This document shows, one piece after another, positions 35,032 through 44,657 of a DNA stretch of 64,000 nt. The DNA lies in the NCBI GenBank assembly GCA_022495995.1, contig JAFEMH010002339.1:124001-188000 (forward strand), read 5' to 3'. The stretch's first letter is position 1; the number at the start of each line of letters is the position of its first letter. A program made the position numbers and the translations under genes. A model generated the notes under the pieces. That model was not told the DNA's origin, made no database searches, and saw nothing but the letters and a program-made list of their open reading frames with translations. Origin of the DNA: Adenophora triphylla var. japonica. Its lineage: Eukaryota > Streptophyta > Magnoliopsida > Asterales > Campanulaceae.

Positions 35032-35267
35032 GTATGAAATTTCTCCCCTTTTATGCATTCCGCTCCTGATGTTGAGTTTTCTAGGGTTTTTAGGAGAAAT
35101 TTTTAATGTGCCAAGAAAATGAAACGCCATTGTTGAAGAATGAAGCTTTTCTTCATGGATTTCTGCTTTCAACTCTCACAAACTCTAAATCTTTGAATTT
35201 CTTTGGATTTTGCATGAATTTCTTTGAATATTGAATGACTCCCCCTTTAATATTTGATTCCCCTTAG
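35032..35267 (+). other. Leader intron of the antisense gene
   Basis: CAG/GTATG donor (35032) and a T-rich acceptor CCTTAG (ends 35267) enclose 236 bp just before the ATG at 35270. Leader introns near the start codon are common in expressed plant genes. Inferred from consensus sites only. Confidence 0.55.
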
Positions 35268-35269
35268 AA

Positions 35270-38200
35270 ATGGCTCGTTCTTGGGACCATTCTCCCCGAT
35301 TCCGTTATGGATATCACACCGGCAACTTGAGGGTTTATCGTAGAGAGAGAGGTCCATGGTTGATGCTCACCCTGGATGATATAGGCAAGAAGTTGAGAGG
35401 TTATGGTCGAACTCGGATGTTCCTTCAATACCCAGATTCCACAAGAATAGATAGGATTGCGTCCGATTCCCCCAATATTATAGTTTTTGAGGATAGGTCC
35501 GAGATGATGGAGCACATCGAACTGTTCTACCCGGCCTCAGATCGTGAAATTCGCGAGCGTCTGAGTGGTAAGGCTCCCTCCTCGGCCTTATGAAATGAAG
35601 AGGAGGGGAATTTCCCTTCCCCGTCATAAATCAGCCATTGACGAGGTAACTAACTTTATCCCCTCGTCTTTATGCAGATATGACGGGAAGAGGAGAGACC
35701 TCCTCGTCCACCCGCATAGTTGACGCCTTTGTGGACGGCTCCCAAGTTGACGGCCGCCTGGTCCGAAGAAGGGGAGGCCGAGGAGAAGGAAGCCGAGGAA
35801 AACAACGGGAAAGGGCTCCCAAGGTCGGGGATCCCATGCTCGAAAAATTGTATTCCACGTACGGGGTGGACAAAACCGAATATAAATTAACTTATATGGG
35901 CAAACTCGATCTTAAGACGAAGAAGGAGGAGGAGAACTTCTACTACAATGAAGACTATGTACACTTCTACTTCAAGCAATTTCAACAGGGGCTTCGTCTT
36001 CCCTTGGACCCCTTTATCAATGAATTTTTGGACGATGTAAGGGCGGTGCCGGCCATGCTAGGAGCTAATGGTGCCAGGGTTCTTGTTAGCTTCATCGTCC
36101 TTTGCCGTAGCTTAGGTTATGAGCCGACCATGGGAGCTTTTCGGCATTTCTACCTAGTCAGCTTTGTCAAGGAAAGTTGGCTCCTCGTCATAAGGAGTGC
36201 ACCCAAGAAACCAAAGCTGCTTCTCCCCATGTCTAGCAAAGTTGCAGGCTGGGATAACCATGTTATTAGGGTTGAGAGTCGCCAAGGCTGGGAATTCCAA
36301 TCCCCTTGTAAGGATCCAACTTCATCAGGTCCCGTTCAGCAGTATGAATGGACTAAGGCCTTGATCAAGCGCTTAGAGGCATTTGCCGAGGTGGGGGTCC
36401 TTGATTGGTCGGCAATAGAATCCACTGATCACTACTACGTTCAGGCTGGATTGATGCCGGGTCCAAAGGACGGGGTGGTTCCCCTCGTTACTGTTAAGAG
36501 GGGGAGGCGTTTTAACGATTGGACAACACACCCTGGCCTCATTTTTCATGAGGACTGTCCGTGGTGTAAGACCTATCCCTTGGACCAATGCCTGGAAGAA
36601 ACAAATGGGGTTGGATGTAAACATTTAACTCTGATATTTGTATTTCTTAGCATTGTTGTAATTTTTCCTCCTACTCGTACTTAACCCTCTCTTCCTTGTC
36701 TTTGCAGTTTTAACCCCAGAAGAAGAAGTAGCCCTAGCCATGCAGAGACTAAGTCCCATGGAGTTGATAAAACAGAAGAGGAAACAAAGCAAGAAGTCAG
36801 TCTTGGTACAGAGGAGGGAAGAAGCCAATGCTCGTAACCTCGTACTAAGTGCTCAGGGTGATCAACCCCTTCCCCTCAAACTGCACGAGGAAGTTAATGC
36901 CGAGGAGGCGGTATCCGAGGAGCGGGCTGAGCCAATTACTGGAGATGGGCCTAATCCTCATGCTGAGGCCGAGGAGGTGGAAGCCGAGGAGACCAACCTC
37001 GTCCCAAGGAAATCTGGCTCCAAAAGAGCCCAAGCTGCTAGCGCCGAGGAGCCAGCGGCTAAGCGGGCAACCGTTGGTGGGACTTCCAATCCTGAGGCTC
37101 CTCCTCCCTTGACCATCCAAACCGCCAAAACTCAAGCTGATGCCGAGAAGCTTGCTCAGCTTATGGTGGCAAACGTCCCTCGTCTAAAGGTCCTTCCTTT
37201 GCAAGACAGGAAGAGTCATCTGATGAGGTTGGGCAGAGCTCCTATCCAAAGGGCTATGGATGAGGATGCCTACGACGCCCTGGTGAAGGGGAAGCCGAGC
37301 AGGGATAACTTGCTCTGCCGTAAGGGACTCATGCTGGCTGAGGTGGTTATCTCGTACTTTTAACTTTGTCGTTTTTACTTGTGCTTGCTCATGATTCTAA
37401 TCACAAGTTTATTTTTGCAGTCGGCAAGCATTGCGGCATATGAGAACGTCTTGGCCAAGGTATAAGAGAAGCAAGTTACTGAAGCCAAGGCTGCTCTAAA
37501 GACGAGTGAAGCCGAGAGGGCTAACTTGGCCGAGCTCTTGAAGGCCAAAGATGCCGAGCTTGAAGCTGCTCAGGCCAAGGTTGAGGCCGAAGTGAAGAGA
37601 GCCGAGGAAGCTCGTGCTCAGGCCAAGGATGCCCGAGATAAAGCCGAGGAACAACTCCGGCTAAAAAATGCTGAGGTGGAGGAGGCGAAGAAGGCTAAGG
37701 CCGAGATCCAAACAAGGGCCGAGGAAGCTGAAGCTGAAGCCAAATGCCGAGGGTTTGAGGCCACCCTTCCTGATAGGGAAGAGGAGGCTGTTGCCCGATT
37801 CAAAGAAAGTCAGGCTTTCAAGGACGCCATGATGGCCAGCTCGGCCTTTCAAGATGCCGTGGATGAAAAGACGGCAACCATGTTCGAGAACGGGTATCTC
37901 CACCTTGCCCGTAGTATCTTGGCTGACCCCTCCACCAGCTTGGACATTAACAAGGTGGCCATGTTGATTTGCCGGGATCAGTATGACGAGGAATCCAGGG
38001 CTCTCCACCACTTGGTTCCTTTCTCTGAGTATAACTTGGAGGTAATAGCCGCGAAAGATGCCCAAGCGTGCCGAGAAGTGTGGAGGCCAGCCTCTGTCGT
38101 CCCTGGAAATATCAAAGCCTTGGTGGAGGCGATCCAGGACGAGGGAGAGCCTGAGGACATGGAAGCCGAGGTCGAGGGAGGAGAGGCCGAGAATACTGAT

Positions 38201-38290
38201 GCCCAAACTGATCAAGTCGTTCTTCCTCCCCCTGGTACCAACACGGAGCAGTGGCTTGAAGAGCCTTTTAACGATGGCCAGCAAGCTTAG
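35270..38290 (+). CDS. Antisense gene: PF04195-type (putative gypsy type transposon) domain plus coiled coil, four exons
   Basis: GT-AG exons 35270-35567, 35678-36616, 36708-37342 and 37421-38290 join in frame at every junction and sum to 2742 nt (913 aa plus stop). Residues about 170-330 match the plant Gypsy accessory domain PF04195 (LRLPLDPFINEFLDDV, SLGYEPTMGAFRHFY). Exon 3 is charged and A/E-rich. Exon 4 begins with a long coiled coil (AKVEAEVKRAEEARAQAKDA) and ends with an acidic tail. One TAA (37463-37465) near the start of exon 4 interrupts this copy. It lies between integrase and 3' LTR on the opposite strand, with its own TATA box. Function unknown; a DNA- or particle-associated role is only a guess. 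Confidence 0.75.
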
Positions 38291-38479
38291 GATATATTTT
38301 CCTTTCTTTGCTTTTTGTAATAGATGGTAGGATTTGTAATTTTCATTGAATATCAATGAAAAATCCTTTTGTCATTATTCATGTTATTTTAATGAATTGT
38401 TTGTCTTTCTGTATGCTAGGCATAGGCACCAGATTTGTGAAGGTGGGATCTGAGGAGGGTCCCTCGTTCCCTAATTGTT

Positions 38480-38950
38480 GAGCAAGTGATTAGGCCGAGG
38501 AAGGACTCCTCGGCTTTAACAGTACTCTAAGTCATATAGGCCGAGGAAGGACTCCTCGGCTTTGACTGTTGGGTGATTTCTTCTTTTTCGTCTCCTTATG
38601 CCGAGGAAGATGACTCGTGTACAGGTTTCAGACGTGATGCCTTCTAGTCGTAGTGACAAGGTGTTTCCTTGCCTTCACGTGAGGCAAGTCATTAGGCCGA
38701 GGAAGGACTCCTCGGCTTTGACTATGATACTTGTAATCCTGAATCAAGGCGGACCCTTGTTAGGATGTAAGGTAAGCCATTAGGCCGAGGAGGACCCTCG
38801 GTCTTGGCTGTTATGTTTGTAATCCTGAATCAAGGCGGACCCTTGTTAGGATGTAAGGTAAGCCATTAGGCCGAGGAGGACCCTCGGTCTTGGCTGTTAT
38901 GTTTGTAATCCTGAATCAAGGCGGACCCTTGTTAGGATGTATGGTGTATG
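38480..38950. repeat. Repeats with GCCGAGG hairpins between antisense gene and integrase
   Basis: Three copies of the perfect hairpin GCCGAGGA-AGGAC-TCCTCGGC start at about 38493, 38540 and 38696. An 86-bp tandem unit follows (TAATCCTGAATCAAGGCGGA at 38734, 38820 and 38906), each full copy holding GCCGAGGAGGACCCTCGGTC. This is probably the shared 3' end region of both convergent transcription units. Confidence 0.85.
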
Positions 38951-39134
38951 TTTCGAAGAGTCGGGGATAAAGTCCTCATCTTCTGGTGCTGGTGTGATGA
39001 GTTGATATTTGCTTAGTACGTTGGAAGAAACTGCTTTCGTAAAACTGAAATGTGATTACATCGAACTGCAATCCTATCAACTAAAAAGTAAAAGACGGAA
39101 AACAAGAAACTAATCTACTGCAAAATAAACTAGA

Positions 39135-41241
39135 CTAGTGGTAATATTTTCTAAGATTGTCGGAGTGCCATGGATGCTTGAGATCCTTCCCCTCCTTGGT
39201 CTTCAATCTGTAGGTCCCTTCTCGAATGATTTGAGTGATGATATAAGGACCTTCCCAATTTGGGGAGAGCTTGTTCTGTTCTGCCTTCCGACCAGTTGCC
39301 TCAATCTTTCTAAGTACCCAATCGCCTACTTGGAATACTCTTCTGATGACCCTCTTGTCGTGATATGCCTTGGTCCTTTGCTTGTAATTCACCATCCTCA
39401 TCTGCGCAGCTAGTCATTTCTCATCTATCAGGTCTAGGTCTAGGAGCCTATTAACCTTGTTGACTTGCTCATCATAATGGGAGTTTCTCACAGTAGGGAT
39501 GACCATCTCCACTGGTGTCATAGCCTTAGAACCGAAGGTTAGTGCGAATGGGGTTTCCTCGGTTAGCCCCCGGGTGGTTGTGCGAACAGCCCATAAGGCT
39601 AGGGGAAGTTCGTCCAACCATCTACCCTCGCGTCCCTCAATGTTCTTGGTGAGGGCGGTTAGGACCAATTTATTGGCAGCTTCCGCTTGACCGTTGCCTT
39701 GGGGTCTGCTAACTGAAGATTTTGCATGGCGGACTTTGACTCTTCCCAATTCTGTTGTAAATGCCGTAGAGAATTGCAGTCCATGATCAGAGACAATTGT
39801 ATGTGGAAGGCCAAATCTGCACCAGATGTTGTCGTGGACAAAGTTGATTGCGTTCTCCTCCGTTATCTTGGCTAAGGCCTTGGCTTCTATCCACTTGGAG
39901 AAGTAATCAACAGCTACTATCACGTACTTGCAATTGCCACGGGCGGGAGGGAAGGGTCCAATGATATCGATCCCCCACATATCAAATGGCCACGTAGGTA
40001 TCACAAGTGTTTGCTCAACTGCCGGTAGTCTAGGAATGTCATAGAATCTTTGGCATTTGTCACATTTTCTAACATAGGCGTGCGCGTCTTCCCTTAGGTT
40101 TGGCCAATAGTAACCTAGCGATATGATCTTGTCAGCTATGGTTCTGGCCCCCGGGTGTCTGCCGCAAACACCTTCATGTACTTCTGCCAAGAGGTTCTCA
40201 ATTTCCTTGGGATAGACACACCTTAGCAGGGGCTTCGTGAAAGATCTTCGGTAGAGGACTCCGCTCATCACCACGAACCTTGGGGACCTCTTCTTGATAA
40301 GTTTAGCTTGAGCTTCATCTTCGGGGAGTTTCTCCTTCTCAATGCACTCAATGTAGTCATCGATCCAACATCTCTCTTCTCCGTCAAGGAGCATGACTTG
40401 TAGTCTTTCATACGCAGGTTCTTCGACATAAACTACATATGGACTGGTCTTAGATGTAGACACGTCCATGGTTGCTAGTTTGGATAGAACGTCTGCGACT
40501 TGGTTATCTTTCCTGCCTATCTGCTTGAGTTCGAAAAATTCCATCTTCTTCGTCATGTCTAGGACAAGGTCTCTATACTTGGCAAGGGTGGGGTCTTGGG
40601 TGTTATATTCTCCCTTTACTTGTTTGACATCGAGTTGGGAGTCACAGAAAGCCGCCACCTTAGTTGCTCCATAGAAGGAGGCCAACTCAATACCAAATAT
40701 TAGAGCTTCATATTCAGCTTGATTGTTGGAGGCAGGGAACTTGAAACGGATGGCGTCTTGCACAGTGTATTCTCCTTCCGGGCTTGCTAGTACAATTCCA
40801 GCTCCGCTTCTTTCTTTTGTAGCTGATCCGTCCGTATACAGGATCCAACAGTTGGATGGGAGTTCAATGGGAGAGTCTTTTTCCTCCGGTGCATTTTACT
40901 TTTGGGAGGTGGGGAGATGCTCACCCATAAAGGCAGTCTCGACCATGAAGTCAACCAAAGGCTGTGCCAGGAGGGTCTTCCTTGGTTGGTAGGTGATATC
41001 AAACTCGGTAAGAGCGATGGACCAATTAAGGAGACGTCCGGAGCCGTCCAACTTATGTAATATCTTCTTCAGTGGTTCATTCGTATATACGGTGATAGGA
41101 TGTGCAGAAAAATAGGCACGTAATTTCCTTGATGCAATGACTAGCGCGTACGCTATCTTCTCCACATTAAAGTATCTGCTTTCCACGTTAGACAGTGCCT
41201 TAGAGACATAGTAGACGGGTTTTTGAATTCCTTCGTCATTC
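39135..41241 (-). pseudogene. Tat RNase H, archaeal-type RNase H and integrase
   Basis: One frame across 2.1 kb, broken only by TAA at 40894 and TGA at 39411. Order: end of the RT-linked RNase H (KPVYYVSKALSNVESRY), archaeal-type RNase H (LYTDGSA, NNQAEYEAL, CDSQLDVKQV, then RKDNQVADVLS), integrase zinc finger (H..H..CDKC), core (GIDIIGPFP, VSDHGLQFS, and Glu in GNGQAEAAN) and C-terminal domain ending in LRKYYH. All acidic residues of the two catalytic centres are present. The frame begins at 41241, exactly where the inserted Ogre-type LTR starts; RT continues on the other side of the insertions. Confidence 0.88.
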
Positions 41242-43018
41242 TGTGATGATGTGTCGCCATTTCGCGGGAAAAGATTCGATTTTTCGCGTTTCTTTGAAAA
41301 AACCAAATAAAACCCGGGAAAAAGAACGGAGTCGCCACGCCATTTTTGTTTTAAGGGCCAAAACTTTGAAAAATGCCCGAGATTAGAGATTTGGGTTCGG
41401 AGGTCATGTTACACGCCGGGAAGGACGTTAGTGTGCACCCGGAATGCCTCGTAAAACGAGTCTTCCAAGCTGAAAATCATTTGTGTGTGTGTGTGTGTGT
41501 GTATTTTGGCAAAAACAATTTGAAACTCAGAAAAGTAAAAATTGGGATATCTTTTTAGGACTTTAAACTGATCCCATGATTTTTTGGAAGATTTTTGGAT
41601 TGAGATTTGGTACTCAAAAGACCTTATGAAGTTGAGAGTCACTTCTGCCAGAATGAAAAAGGCAGTGGACCTTTGATTTTGAAATGGATTCAAGGGTCTT
41701 AAAACTTCATAATCTGGATAAACTCAGAGAATAAAAGTTGTTCCAGACACCTTAAATAAGATTTTGCGAAGGAATTTTCCATTTTGGAGAAGATTTGAGG
41801 GGTCAAAACCTTCTGGAAATCTCAGATATGCAATCTGGATTTCCAGAAGCTGATGAACTAGCCTCTAAAAGAAAATTTGAAAAGAGGAGTTTTACTCACC
41901 CAAAAAATAAAGTAAAAATATGTCTGGAAAGCTATGGATGTTGGCTACAAAAAGTGTTTTGTAGTCAACACCAAATTCCAAGTTTATCTGTGTCCAAAAA
42001 TTAAGACAATGGACTGGGATCTTGGAAAATTGCTACTGGACAGCAACTTCTCAAGAAAGAAAATATGATTTTAAGGGGGGTTTTGCATCCATGCTTGTCC
42101 CCATTTCCCTAGGTTTTGGTTAGTGATCACTTGACATTTTAGTGGTGAATCAACTATACCAAACCATCCTTGGGGTACATTAGGACTAAGCACTTCATTT
42201 GCTTGGGAAGGAGAATTTTATCCTTTGAAATCAAGATTTGGTGCTTGAAAATGGTTTTTAGGGTTTTGAAAATGTGTTTTCTTTGCAAGAAAGTAAGAAT
42301 ACTTTGAAAATAATGTAGATCCTTGTAGAAGATCATCCATGGAGATGAACTTCCATGGTGATCTTCTTGGATCTTAAGAAAAGAAGATGAATGAACTACA
42401 TTTTGTAGTTTGAAGATGCATGCATGGATGAGAGATTTAGGGTAAGAAGAGGGGGGTTATACCTATCTTCTTTGTGCTTTGGGGCTTTGGCTTGAATGTA
42501 TGAGTGTTTGAGGCTTTGAATGTAAGAGTGTTTGGGTTTGATTTGAGTGAGTGAAAGTTGGGAAGATTCAAGAGAAAAAGGTGACAATTCTTGTAGAATT
42601 CTCACTGTTTTCTCGAGTATATTCGCCAAAATACTGTGAATTATGCTCTTGTTCCCCTTTATTTTTGTGACTGGAGGGCTCAATTTATAGCCCTCTGAAA
42701 ATTGCAATCCCATCCGCGCGGATAGGACTCGCAGCCGTGCACCTGCGTTCATTAAATGCCGCTCCGGGCTTTGGACAAGAGGAATAATCTTTTTAAAATT
42801 CAAATTAACCAAATGATTATGTTTCCACCATTTCTTTTTGGTTTTTCTTATTTCTTTTGCTTTTTTGATTCCTTTCCTTGGTTTATCTTTTTTTGGCAAT
42901 CCCTAATCTACCCTTGGTTGGTTAGAAATGTTAGAAATGTTAGGAATTATTAGAAATGTTATAACTTTCGTTAATTTTCTAACGAAAATTCTAACAAGCT
43001 CAAATTGGAGCACTTACA
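41242..43018 (-). repeat. 3' LTR of the Ogre-type element
   Basis: 1777 bp, TGTGATGATG ... CACTTACA on the plus strand. Minus-strand TATAAATT at 42682-42689, with TCCGCGCGGA (42713-42722) 23 bp upstream. PBS-like CGGAGTCGCCAC block at 41327-41338. (TG)n microsatellite at 41484-41501. It is a diverged sister of the LTR of the gag-only element. Confidence 0.9.
42682..42722 (-). promoter_or_regulatory. LTR promoter: TATA box and TCCGCGCGGA palindrome
   Basis: TATAAATT at 42682-42689 and TCCGCGCGGA at 42713-42722 with a 23-bp gap, the same gap as in the sister LTR at 26924-26964. The other LTR of this element repeats the arrangement at 59200-59240. Confidence 0.65.
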
Positions 43019-43036
43019 GTAGCCCCTCGGCGACGG
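43019..43036 (-). promoter_or_regulatory. Polypurine-like tract of the Ogre-type element
   Basis: Minus strand reads CGCCGAGGGGCTAC directly before the LTR start TGTAAG, matching the sister element at 17359-17376. Confidence 0.6.
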
Positions 43037-43189
43037 CGCTTTCGAAGGAAGCAGGGTCGTCGATAAGAGTAAGGCTCCATATTTGGCAGGATGATCGAGT
43101 GATCGGGTGGCTGAACCTATTCAATAGGCTACCTACGTATCCCGAATGGGAATCAAGCCAGTCGTAGTTCGGGTTTTTGACCCTGGAGA

Positions 43190-43610
43190 TGATGGCGTTT
43201 TAGGTGCCTCGAACCTGATGAGCGAGTTCTGCAGTTGGTTACTGGAGAGAAACTATGCTGGGGGTAAGAGATGACCATTTTCGGTCGGATGGCTATCCGC
43301 TCTTCTAGGGATAGGAATGACCATTTTCTGGTGCGGTGGCTATCTCCGCTCTTCTTGCTGGGGATGATTGCGATTTATCGCTTTCCTAGTGTTGTGTGTG
43401 ATAGCGTCTTAGGTGCCTCGAACCTTGGAGATGGCGTTTTAGGTGCCTCAGACCTTGGAGATGGAGTTTTAGGTGCCTCGGACCTTGATGATGGCATTTT
43501 AGGTGCCTCGGACCTTGATGATGGCATTTTAGGTGCCTCAGACCTTGGAGATGGCATTTTAGGTGCCTCGAACCTTGGAGATGGCATTTTAGGTGCCTCG
43601 AACCTTGATT
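43190..43610. repeat. Tandem array of a 30-bp unit, about 7 copies plus one isolated unit
   Basis: Unit GATGGCGTTTTAGGTGCCTC plus GAACCTTG, the same monomer as the 23-copy array at 17690-18370. The main run is 43405-43610; an isolated unit lies at 43190-43215. Same 3'-UTR position, different copy number. Confidence 0.9.
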
Positions 43611-43837
43611 TGAAATGGCCTTTCGGTGGACTTTGTCTGCTGCCGAAGGAGAGGGTGACCGTTTTGGTCGGGGGGCTGGACCTAATGATAGGCTACCTAC
43701 GTATCCCTAGCGGGGAATCAAGCCCTTTCGTAGTTCGAGATCTACTCGAGATTTCGTTGGCTTTTGGGATTCCGTTAACTTTGCTGGGGATTTTGTTAGC
43801 CTTTGCTGGGGAAAATCAGACGTATTCGTCTGGGAAA

Positions 43838-44360
43838 TCGGTCTTACGTTTGACTGCCGTTTGATGATTTTGATGAAAGATACGGGATCTCGTTATCTTT
43901 CTCGGGGAGATCGGTCTTACGTTTGACTGCCGGGGAATGATTTTGATGAAAGAAACGGGATTCCGTTATCTTTCTCGGGGAAATCGGTCTTACGTTTGAC
44001 TGCCGTGGAATGATTTTGATGAAAGATACGACATCTCGTTATCTTTCTGTGGGAGATCGGTCTTACGTTTGACTGTCGTTTGATGATTTTGATGAAAGAT
44101 ACGGGATCTCGTTATCTTTCTCGGGGAAATCGGTCTTACGTTTGACTGCCGGGGGTAATTTTGATGAAAGATACGGGATCTCGTTATCTTTCTCGGGGAA
44201 AATCGGTCTTGCCGTTGGATGATTTTGATGAAAGATACGGGATCTCGTTATCTTTCTCGGGGAAATCGGTCTTACGTTTGACTGCCGTTGGATGATTTTG
44301 ATGAAAGATACGGGATCTCGTTATCTTTCTCGGGGAAATCGGTCTTACGTTTGACTGCCG
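43838..44360. repeat. Tandem array of a 70-75 bp unit, about 7 copies
   Basis: Unit contains CGGTCTTACGTTTGACTGCC followed by GATGATTTTGATGAAAGATA and CTCGTTATCTTTCTCGGGGA. One copy is shortened near 44205. It lies between the 30-bp array and the promoter of the first antisense gene. The gag-only element has one degenerate unit of this kind at about 18450-18520. Confidence 0.9.
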
Positions 44361-44487
44361 TCTGATGATTTTCCTGACAAGGGGCTGACTTTGGTTAACT
44401 TTGGTTAACTCTGTCAAGTTGGGGGCTGAACTACAGAGTCCCAGATTTTTAAAGGGCAAAAGGGTCATTTTGACCCTGACAATCCTA

Positions 44488-44524
44488 TCCGTGCAGATAG
44501 GAGCGTGTTCAGAGGGTTTTAAAT
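44488..44524 (+). promoter_or_regulatory. Putative promoter of the antisense PMD gene
   Basis: TCCGTGCAGA (44488-44497), a diverged copy of the TCCGCGCGGA palindrome framed by CTATC/GATAG, is followed after 19 bp by TTTTAAAT (44517-44524), a TATA-like core about 135 bp before the ATG. Confidence 0.5.
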
Positions 44525-44657
44525 GAGGGGCCGCCCCCTACTTCTTCCCCAGTCTGTTTTTACAGAATTACGAGAGAGGAAGAGAGAAAACGCAAAAAAC
44601 CGCCATTGTTGGGCAAAAAAGCTTCGAAATCTTTCGATTTTCTTCGATTTTCGAGCA

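Noticed and set aside
43271..43864. 197-codon plus-strand protein with GDGILGASDL repeats
   Set aside because: Same tandem-repeat effect as above, lying in the 3' UTR of the element.
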